Source: a bacterium (lineage in GTDB: Bacteria > Patescibacteriota > Patescibacteriia > SG8-24). Taken from it: 45,120 bases of DNA. Where the stretch lies: assembly GCA_021824285.1 (NCBI GenBank), contig JAKAKZ010000006.1, positions 1 to 45,120 of the forward strand. Reading direction: 5' to 3'. The position numbers and the translations under genes were made by a program. Within the stretch, counting starts at the first letter, position 1. Every line of letters starts with the position of its first letter. Shown piece by piece: positions 39,531 to 45,120 of the stretch. The notes under the pieces were generated by a model. That model was not told where the DNA came from, ran no database searches, and saw only the letters and a list, made by a program, of their open reading frames with translations.

Positions 39531-40089
39531 ATTTTTTTGCAGTGGTTTTAGTTAGATGTTTTTTGTGGTCAGAATTTGAAGATTAATTTGCTGAAATATT
39601 GTACGACACTAGTACCTTGCGCTATGCCAAATTTCTAAGGTCTTTGCGCCAGCTCTGTGCAGCAGGCTCACACTTGCTTGAATTTACGGTTGGACTCGCA
39701 GCCCGCCCAGAAGATTCCGAGGGCAATTGGCAGCGGTTGTATATAGAACCACGAGCTCATGGTTCCATCCTGACCGATTCCGTACAGCCGGTTCGAAAAG
39801 CTCTGGCGCTGGTACTTGGGGACTCCGAAAAATCTCCTGGAGCCGTATAGGGACATGGCTAAGTTGTATACGAGCCGAGATCGAGCAACGGCCAAAGGCT
39901 CGGTTCAGTTCAGGGCGTTACCGCAACTGGTGGCACGGTGATCGTGGAATTGATAGTTGTGGAGTTGGAAGACGGTAGTTCGCGCCAGTTTTTACAGCTT
40001 TAGATGTTTAGGTTAATGGCGGGTTAAGTGTCGTCTAAGGTTTATTGTGCGACACCAACCAGCCTTATCCCCCGGTGAGGCTTACAGCT
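39531..40089. other. Lower-GC intergenic stretch of about 560 bases
   Basis: Between the ftsH terminator and the minus-strand terminator of the M23 gene. It is visibly less GC-rich than the rest. Contents: a possible 62-residue minus-strand ORF (separate entry); a conflicting + strand ORF with TTG start (39599-39850); a + strand frame ending GTVIVELIVVELEDGSSRQF at 40002 that is cut by stops upstream; an inverted pair AACTGG (39925-39930) / CCAGTT (39984-39989) followed by T residues; CGAGCC/GGCTCG across ~20 bases near 39871-39902; GAACC/GGTTC near 39756-39776. A decayed gene or a structured RNA are both possible. Confidence 0.4.
39668..39856 (-). CDS. Possible 62-residue aromatic-rich small protein
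   Basis: An ORF on the minus strand starting at ATG 39856 with mixed but sensible codon use and a protein-like composition rich in Phe, Tyr, Trp and Gly (YGSRRFFGVPKYQRQSFSNR, then a moderately hydrophobic segment WFYIQPLPIALGIFWAG and a charged tail). TATACA at 39865-39870 lies eight bases before the start, which would suit a leaderless message as proposed for thiI and the glycosyltransferase gene. No family recognised and no RBS. It may equally be a chance frame. Confidence 0.35.
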   Translation of the reverse strand: MSLYGSRRFFGVPKYQRQSFSNRLYGIGQDGTMSSWFYIQPLPIALGIFWAGCESNRKFKQV

Positions 40090-40111
40090 AAAAACCGCAC
40101 CTGAGGTGCGG
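40090..40111 (-). terminator. Intrinsic terminator of the gltX/M23 operon
   Basis: On the minus strand CCGCACC-TCA-GGTGCGG followed by TTTTT. It lies 22 bases beyond the stop of the M23 peptidase gene. Confidence 0.9.
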
Positions 40112-40132
40112 CCTTTGATCGCTTCTGGCGCG

Positions 40133-41389
40133 TCAGAATTTCGTCAGGTAGTCCAGTGGATCGACCGGAAAGCCCTTGACGCGAGTCTCGAAATGCAGGT
40201 GCGGTCCGGTGGTCAGTTTGCCGGCGCCAGGCGTGCCCGGGGTGCCTCCCGAGTATCCAATCACCTCTCCCCGCTCGACGAACGTGTCCTCTTTAGCCGT
40301 GATCCTCGACAGATGACCGTAGACGGTAGAGACGTCGCCGCTGTGCAGAATCATCACGTAGCTGTAACCGTAGCCCGCGTCCTTCGCGCGGCCGACGATG
40401 CCAGCGGCCGCAGCGCGCACCGGCGTCCCTTGGCCACAGCGGATGTCGATGGCCGGATGCTCAAATACGTACCGGAATGGGTAGCTGGGGTCATGGAAAT
40501 ACGTCGAGATGCCGCGAGCCGGGTCGACAGGCCAGGACAGGACCGTTTCCTGGCGCGACAGCCGATCAGCGATATCCGTCTTCTCGCGCAGCGATTTTTC
40601 CAGGTTGTTGATGTCCCGGTCGGCCTGCGCCTGCTCGGTCTTAAGATCGGCCAGCAGGTAACGATATTCGAGCTCCGACGATTTGGTCTCGATTAGGATG
40701 GATTGCTTGAGCGTTCGTTGGTCCTCAAGATCGCCGCGGGCCACTTCCAAATCACGCTTTCGCTGGGCAACTTCCTGCTGCGCCTTGGAGCGTGAATCTT
40801 TCTCGTCCGCCAGCGCCGCGGCGGCCTCCTTGAGGCGTGCCAGCGCCCTCATCACGCCGCCCTGCAGCTCCGCAATGCGCTGCAGACCGTTGAAGAATTC
40901 GGAGAAGGAATCATAGGACAGCACGATCTCCAGCGCCGAGCGGCGGTAACCGGCTGCCTCTAGCTTCCGCAGAAGTGCCGCAATCAGCGTGCGTTCGCGG
41001 TCCGCTTGGCGCAGCTGCATCGCCATCCGCTCGTCCAGAGAGCGGATCTCAAGTTCCAAGGACCTGACCTCACCGCTCGCCACGTCGATGTCAAGCTGAG
41101 TTTTGGCGATGGTGTTGTCCATGAGGGCGATCTGGTCCTCGATGTCCGCGCCTTCCGCCTTCTTCTGCATGACCAGATTCCGATACTGTTCGATTTTCTG
41201 GTTGAGCCCATCCAGGCTGGCCTTCTTCCGGGCGACGTCGCCGTTAATGCTGTTGATCTGGTCCTGGATATCGCTCAAGGCTTGCGTGTCCGCAGCCGCA
41301 TGCGCGGGCCAGGAGGCGACGCATAGCGTGCCGACGACAAATAGCGCGGCCAGTCGACGAGCCAGAAATGTACGGCGGCATTGAGTCAT
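40133..41389 (-). CDS. Secreted coiled-coil M23 peptidase (EnvC-like)
   Basis: A 418-residue exported protein. The start at 41389 overlaps the gltX stop (TAATG) and gives a good signal peptide (basic TQCRRTFLARR, hydrophobic LAALFVVGTLCVASW, cleavage at AHA). Residues ~35-280 are a long coiled coil; the C-terminal LytM/M23 domain has both zinc motifs, HPAIDIR (HxxxD) and GPHLHFE (HxH), so it should be an active endopeptidase cutting peptidoglycan cross-links, unlike E. coli EnvC, which is degenerate. Cell separation or wall remodelling is likely. An ORF extension of 93 residues upstream lies in gltX and was rejected. Confidence 0.93.
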   Translation of the reverse strand: MTQCRRTFLARRLAALFVVGTLCVASWPAHAAADTQALSDIQDQINSINGDVARKKASLDGLNQKIEQYRNLVMQKKAEGADIEDQIALMDNTIAKTQLDIDVASGEVRSLELEIRSLDERMAMQLRQADRERTLIAALLRKLEAAGYRRSALEIVLSYDSFSEFFNGLQRIAELQGGVMRALARLKEAAAALADEKDSRSKAQQEVAQRKRDLEVARGDLEDQRTLKQSILIETKSSELEYRYLLADLKTEQAQADRDINNLEKSLREKTDIADRLSRQETVLSWPVDPARGISTYFHDPSYPFRYVFEHPAIDIRCGQGTPVRAAAAGIVGRAKDAGYGYSYVMILHSGDVSTVYGHLSRITAKEDTFVERGEVIGYSGGTPGTPGAGKLTTGPHLHFETRVKGFPVDPLDYLTKF

Positions 41390-42975
41390 TAAAGTAGAGA
41401 GATGGCGGCTTCGACCCGTTCCAGGGTGCGTTTTTTGCCGATGGCCCAGGCGATTTCGAATGGGCTTGGCGACCGTTCGCGACCGGATAGGGCGACCCGG
41501 AAAGGCCAAAGCGTATCGGCGTTGGTCCAGCCTCGTTCGGCCACGAAGGGTATGATTTCGGCCTCCAAGAGTTTGGGGTCGGAAAAGTATTTTTCCGACA
41601 GTCCGGCCAGGCGGTCGCGCAGGCCGTAAAGCCTCTCTTTGGCCACCTCGGGCGTGGACTTCTTCCATGGTATCATATCGCGCGACAGCTCGACTTTGGA
41701 CGTAAAGAAGTAGCCGGTCGTGGCCGCAAAATCTTTCAAGGTCTTCGCCCGGCCCTTTTCGAGAGCCACGGACCGCCGCAGCGCTTCCCTGTCCACCGGC
41801 GACCCATCGGCCGCCTTGATGCCTCCGTCAACCTCCGTCAGCACGCCGTCAATCCGCAGGAACGGGATGACCACCTCGGTCAGCTCCTCGTCGGGCATCT
41901 CCTTCATGTATTCGCCATTCAACCAGTCGAGTTTTTCGCGATTGAAGACCGCACCGGCCTTATTGACCTTTTCGAGCCTGAATTCGCGAGCCAGTTCGTC
42001 CTTAGAGTATTTTTCGCGGTCTCCACTGGGATTCCAGCCCAGCAGGGCCACAAAATTAATCATGGCCTGCGGCAGATAGCCCTGGGCGCGGTAATCCTCT
42101 ACCGCCACGTCACCCTGCCTCTTCGAAAGTTTTGTGCGGTCCGGATTTAGCAGCAACGGCAGGTGGGCAAAGGCCGGAGGTTCCCAACCCAGGGCGCGGT
42201 AGAGCAATAAGTGCTTGGGCGTAGAGGGCAACCACTCTTCACCGCGTATGACCTGGGTAATCTCCATCTCGTGGTCATCGACTACGTTCGCCAGATGATA
42301 CGTGGGGAAACCGTCGGATTTGAGCAGTACCTGGTCATCCACGGACGAGTAATCGAAACGCACCAAACCGCGAATGCTGTCCGTAAACTCCACGCGTCCG
42401 ACGCGGTCCGGCACACGAAGGCGAATCACGTAAGGGCTTTCGGCCGCCAGCGCCGCACTCTCCTCTCCGGTCAGGCCTCGGCAGTTGCGGGCATGTGGCA
42501 CGAGGCCGGGCAGCGGCGCCGCATCAGACGAGGCCCTGTCTTTCTTTAACGACTCAATCTCTTCCGGGGTGCAGAAACAGCGGTAGGCGTAGCTTTGGCC
42601 GCTCGCCTCTTCGGTCTTTCCGAGCAGTTCTTCGGCATAATGGCGGTATTTCTCGGTACGCGCTGACTGCACGTACGGTCCGTATGCACCGCGCTCCTGG
42701 ACGGATCCGTCCGGCGCCAGAAATGGCCCCTCGTCAGGAGTGAGTCCGGCCCATTTGAGGGTCCGCAGGATGTTCTCTACCGCGCCCTCAACGTAGCGCG
42801 TGCGATCGGTATCTTCTATGCGCAAGACGAAAATCCCCCCGTGGTGTCGGGCAAACAGCTCGTTGTAGAGGGCCGTGCGAAGGCCGCCAATGTGCAGGTA
42901 GCCGGTCGGCGACGGCGCGAAGCGCACGCGCGGGACCCGCGCTTCGGTAGATTGGTTCATAGTCTGGTGAATCAT
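41389..42975 (-). CDS. gltX: Glutamyl-tRNA synthetase
   Basis: A 528-residue class I synthetase. ATP motifs: RFAPSPTGYLHIGGLRTALYN (HIGH equivalent) and LSKRQGDV (KMSKS equivalent); IEDTDRTRYVEGAVENI is the Glu/tRNA site. The C-terminal helical anticodon-binding domain is complete. It may be non-discriminating, charging tRNA-Gln too if glutaminyl synthetase is absent, but this cannot be read here. Start given at 42975, one base after the upstream gene's stop; ATG 42960 (NQSTEARVPRVRF) is an equally plausible start. Length is ~50 residues above E. coli GltX. Confidence 0.96.
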   Translation of the reverse strand: MIHQTMNQSTEARVPRVRFAPSPTGYLHIGGLRTALYNELFARHHGGIFVLRIEDTDRTRYVEGAVENILRTLKWAGLTPDEGPFLAPDGSVQERGAYGPYVQSARTEKYRHYAEELLGKTEEASGQSYAYRCFCTPEEIESLKKDRASSDAAPLPGLVPHARNCRGLTGEESAALAAESPYVIRLRVPDRVGRVEFTDSIRGLVRFDYSSVDDQVLLKSDGFPTYHLANVVDDHEMEITQVIRGEEWLPSTPKHLLLYRALGWEPPAFAHLPLLLNPDRTKLSKRQGDVAVEDYRAQGYLPQAMINFVALLGWNPSGDREKYSKDELAREFRLEKVNKAGAVFNREKLDWLNGEYMKEMPDEELTEVVIPFLRIDGVLTEVDGGIKAADGSPVDREALRRSVALEKGRAKTLKDFAATTGYFFTSKVELSRDMIPWKKSTPEVAKERLYGLRDRLAGLSEKYFSDPKLLEAEIIPFVAERGWTNADTLWPFRVALSGRERSPSPFEIAWAIGKKRTLERVEAAISLL

Positions 42976-42976
42976 A

Positions 42977-43723
42977 TCAGTGTTTTTCGGTCAGGACCAA
43001 GTAAGGAAATACCGCCACGGCGTTCCAAATGCGGCGCCAGCGCCAGGGCTCACGGCAGAGCCGCCAGGCCCACTCGAGCCCCAAGCGCCGGAAAATCCAT
43101 GGGGCACGCCGGATCTTACCGGCCAAAAAATCGAATGTGCCGCCGACGCCGACGGCCAGGCGCACGGACGGCAATCCGTGGATATTGTCGGCAATCCATT
43201 TTTCCTGTGCGCCGTGACCGAAAGCGACGAGCAGGACATCAGGCCGCCGAGCGGCAATGCGCTCCAGGCCACTAGCGGCGATAACAAGGTGTCCGGACGC
43301 ATCGAAACTTACCCGACCGCCGCTGTCGGTGCCGGAGATGACGAGAGCGGGAAACTCGCGCTTCAGCGCGGCCGCGGCCGCGGCCGCTACGCCTTCCGCA
43401 GCTCCCAACAGGTAAAGGCTCCTTCCTTCTTGCGCGCAGATGTTCGCCAAGACGGACACCAGATCCACACCAGTAAGCCGCACAGGCTTACGTACGCCTC
43501 GCCAACTGGCGGCCAAGGCCAACCCCTTACCGTCGCAGACTGCCAGGTCGGCCCTGGAAAGAATGTCGCGGAAACGGGCATCTCTGGCAGCCAAAACAAG
43601 CATTTCCGGATTTGGCGTCGTCACCAAATGGAATCTGCCGTCACTAATCATCTTTTTCAGGCGGTCCCTTGCTTCCATTACGGTCATGAAATCAATCGGC
43701 ACGCCAAGGATTGTCTTCCGCAT
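42977..43723 (-). CDS. WecG/TagA/CpsF family glycosyltransferase
   Basis: A 248-residue GT26-family enzyme that adds ManNAc(A)-type sugars to undecaprenyl-linked acceptors in teichoic acid or polysaccharide synthesis. Start at ATG 43723 places ILGVPIDFMTVMEA at the N-terminus as in the family. Motifs: TTPNPEMLVLAARD, AVCDGKGLALAA, RLTGVDLV, LYLLGAAEGVA, PDVLLVAFGHGAQEKWI, AVGVGGTFDFLAGKIRRAPWIFRRLGLEWAWRL. The frame extends upstream to 43831 but that part covers the promoter. No other polysaccharide genes are near, and it heads an operon with gltX and the M23 peptidase. Confidence 0.93.
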   Translation of the reverse strand: MRKTILGVPIDFMTVMEARDRLKKMISDGRFHLVTTPNPEMLVLAARDARFRDILSRADLAVCDGKGLALAASWRGVRKPVRLTGVDLVSVLANICAQEGRSLYLLGAAEGVAAAAAAALKREFPALVISGTDSGGRVSFDASGHLVIAASGLERIAARRPDVLLVAFGHGAQEKWIADNIHGLPSVRLAVGVGGTFDFLAGKIRRAPWIFRRLGLEWAWRLCREPWRWRRIWNAVAVFPYLVLTEKH

Positions 43724-43733
43724 AATATAGCTA

Positions 43734-43761
43734 ATTTTAGCAGTATCCGGGTTTCTGGCAA
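43734..43761 (-). promoter_or_regulatory. Promoter of the glycosyltransferase-gltX-M23 operon
   Basis: On the minus strand TTGCCA (43756-43761), 16-base spacer, TAAAAT (43734-43739). The start would fall a few bases before the ATG at 43723, so the message is close to leaderless. Confidence 0.68.
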
Positions 43762-43791
43762 CCTGAAGTAAAGTCTCTGGCGCCACCCCGC

Positions 43792-43819
43792 TTGACAGCG
43801 GCGTATCGTTAAGTAAAAT
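43792..43819 (+). promoter_or_regulatory. Promoter of clpB
   Basis: TTGACA (43792-43797), 16-base spacer, TAAAAT (43814-43819). Predicted start near 43827 falls inside the CIRCE element, so repressor binding would block initiation. Confidence 0.85.
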
Positions 43820-43824
43820 ATGAG

Positions 43825-43851
43825 TTAGCACTCTTTAGTCGAGAGTGCTAA
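43825..43851 (+). promoter_or_regulatory. CIRCE operator (HrcA binding site)
   Basis: TTAGCACTC, nine-base spacer, GAGTGCTAA: a perfect match to the CIRCE consensus. It is the operator of the heat-shock repressor HrcA, usually found before groESL and dnaK. Its place between the clpB promoter and start codon predicts HrcA control of clpB. Confidence 0.96.
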
Positions 43852-43868
43852 CAGACCTTACATGACCT

Positions 43869-45120
43869 ATGTTGCCCAATAATTTCACGACAAAATCACG
43901 GGAGGCGCTGGAGGCGGCGCAAAAAATCGCCCTGGAGGCCCAAAATCCGGAATTCCATCCCCTGCACCTCTTGGCCGCGCTGCTGGGTCAGGCGGACGGC
44001 GTGGTCGAATCCGTCCTGAAGAAAATGGGAGTGAATCTGGAGCAGGTCCGGCGGGAGACCGATGAGGCCATCGGACGTCTTGCGGCCACAGACCAGGACA
44101 GCGAGGTGCTGCAGCTCATGATGCATCCGGCGCTCGCCAAGGCACTGCGCCAGGCAGAAAAGGAGGCCGCGAAGTTCGGCGACCAGTACATCTCCACCGA
44201 ACATCTGCTTTTGGGCCTGCTGCAGGCGGACTCCCCCGCCGCCAAGCTGCTCGAGGCCCACAAAGTCACCCACGACCAGGTCCTGCATACGCTCGTGGAG
44301 ATCCGCGGCACGCAGCGCGTGGACTCGCCGGAGCCGGAGGCCAAATATCAAGCATTGACTAAATATTCACGCAATCTTACGGCGCTGGCCCGCCAGGAAA
44401 AACTCGATCCGGTGATCGGCCGCGACCAGGAGATCCGCCGCGTCATGCAGGTCCTGACGCGCCGGACCAAGAATAACCCGGTGCTGATCGGCGAGGCCGG
44501 AACCGGCAAGACGGCCATCGCCGAAGGACTGGCCCAGCGCATCGTCGCGGGCGACGTGCCGGAGTCACTCAAGGACAAGGAGCTGGTCTCGCTCGACATC
44601 GGCTCCATGGTCGCTGGCTCGAAGTTCCGGGGCGAGTTCGAGGAGCGCCTGAAGGCCGTCATTAAGGAGGTCGAGCAGTCCGCCGGCAAGATCATCCTTT
44701 TCATCGACGAACTGCATACGCTCGTCGGCGCCGGCAGCGCTGACGGCGGCTCGCTCGACGCCTCCAATATGCTCAAACCGGCGTTGGCCCGCGGTGAGCT
44801 GCGGGCCGTGGGCGCCACGACGCTCCGGGAATACCAGAAGCACATCGAAAAAGACCCGGCCCTGGAGCGCCGCTTTCAGCCGGTCATGGTCGCTGAACCT
44901 TCTTCGGAAGACGCCATCGCCATCCTGCGCGGCATCAAGGACCGCTACGAAGTGCATCATGGCGTACGCATCACTGACCCGGCCATTGTGGCGGCCGTGA
45001 AACTGACGGCTCGCTACATTCAGGACCGGTTCCTGCCTGATAAGGCCGTGGACGCCATCGACGAGGCCGCATCGGCCTTGCGCATGGAAATCGATTCTGA
45101 ACCCGAGGAACTGGACGCCA
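43869..45120 (+). CDS. clpB: ClpB disaggregase, N-terminal half (runs off window)
   Basis: The first 417 residues of a Hsp100 AAA+ chaperone that, with DnaK, pulls proteins out of aggregates. Two Clp_N repeats ([20 protein letters not shown] ... [10 protein letters not shown] and [16 protein letters not shown]), then AAA module 1 with Walker A GEAGTGKT and Walker [15 protein letters not shown], and [18 protein letters not shown]. The frame stays open to the last base. Start at ATG 43869. The middle domain, which separates ClpB from ClpC, lies beyond the window; [26 protein letters not shown] at the edge is the ClpB-like entry to it. Controlled by CIRCE. Confidence 0.95.
   Translation, partial: MLPNNFTTKSREALEAAQKIALEAQNPEFHPLHLLAALLGQADGVVESVLKKMGVNLEQVRRETDEAIGRLAATDQDSEVLQLMMHPALAKALRQAEKEAAKFGDQYISTEHLLLGLLQADSPAAKLLEAHKVTHDQVLHTLVEIRGTQRVDSPEPEAKYQALTKYSRNLTALARQEKLDPVIGRDQEIRRVMQVLTRRTKNNPVLIGEAGTGKTAIAEGLAQRIVAGDVPESLKDKELVSLDIGSMVAGSKFRGEFEERLKAVIKEVEQSAGKIILFIDELHTLVGAGSADGGSLDASNMLKPALARGELRAVGATTLREYQKHIEKDPALERRFQPVMVAEPSSEDAIAILRGIKDRYEVHHGVRITDPAIVAAVKLTARYIQDRFLPDKAVDAIDEAASALRMEIDSEPEELDA

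Noticed and set aside
39531-40089. tmRNA, RNase P RNA, group II intron or tRNA in the gap after ftsH
   Set aside because: The expected conserved cores (tmRNA ends, RNase P core boxes, intron domain V, tRNA cloverleaf with T-loop and acceptor) could not be found; only isolated similar-looking words such as GGTTCGAA and GAGCCGTAT occur.
40133-41668. M23 peptidase start at 41668 (511 residues)
   Set aside because: The extra 93 residues lie in gltX and hide the signal peptide. The ATG at 41389 overlaps the gltX stop and gives a normal signal sequence.
2-45120. Recoded TGA (glycine code of some CPR lineages)
   Set aside because: TGA terminates sufB, sufS, sufU, yvcK, lysS, alr and others exactly at family-expected ends and in ATGA overlaps.

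Overview
The window reads as a compact, GC-rich (roughly 60% G+C by eye) bacterial chromosome segment. Most genes lie on the + strand, gaps are short and stop/start overlaps are frequent. TGA is used as an ordinary stop, so the code is the standard bacterial one. I see no rRNA, tRNA, CRISPR array, insertion sequence or phage. The gene set (MreBCD/PBP2, FtsQ/FtsH, TatD paralogs, YvcK, TrmB-like regulator, endonuclease Q, many small unknown proteins, no biosynthetic operons) fits a member of the Candidate Phyla Radiation/Patescibacteria with unusually high GC. That placement is inference, not proof.

Layout. 1-4.6 kb: a SUF iron-sulfur operon in the order sufB-sufD-sufS-sufU-sufC-DUF59. It converges on a minus-strand peroxiredoxin/superoxide dismutase pair (4.7-5.9 kb). 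6.0-12.4 kb: small Ala/Thr-rich secreted protein, thiI, rsmI, metG, cvpA-like, two tatD paralogs. 12.5-16 kb: accessory block with a minus-strand 426-residue protein carrying a degenerate J-like segment, a divergent 464-residue unknown and a 54-residue Pro-rich protein. 16-21.5 kb: TrmB-like regulator with a palindromic operator region, yvcK, HAD phosphatase, endonuclease Q, two tandem PD-(D/E)XK-like small proteins and an orphan receiver protein. 21.6-25.4 kb: UvrD-type helicase fused to a RecB-like Fe-S nuclease, DUF721 protein, membrane protein. 25.6-30.1 kb: mreB-mreC-mreD-mrdA elongasome. 30.2-39.5 kb: greA, lysS, rdgB, serS, alr, ddl, ftsQ, ftsH. 39.5-40.1 kb: a lower-GC stretch with little clear coding. 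40.1-43.7 kb (minus): gltX, an M23 peptidase and a WecG/TagA glycosyltransferase. 43.8 kb to the end: a CIRCE-controlled clpB, cut by the window edge.

Two things stand out. First, at least eight intergenic spacers carry degenerate tandem repeats with a period of exactly 7 or 8 bases. They are usually arranged as a purine-rich arm and a complementary pyrimidine-rich arm, sometimes around an intrinsic terminator, and the downstream arm usually ends a few bases before the next start codon. Unit sequence differs from locus to locus while period and geometry persist. I know of no description of this element class. Second, there is a DNA-damage/nuclease neighbourhood (endonuclease Q, two paralogous small nuclease-like proteins, helicase-nuclease). 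Several promoters lie so close to start codons that leaderless transcripts are likely. The 426-residue gene and the receiver gene look compositionally distinct and carry good Shine-Dalgarno sites, unlike most neighbours.
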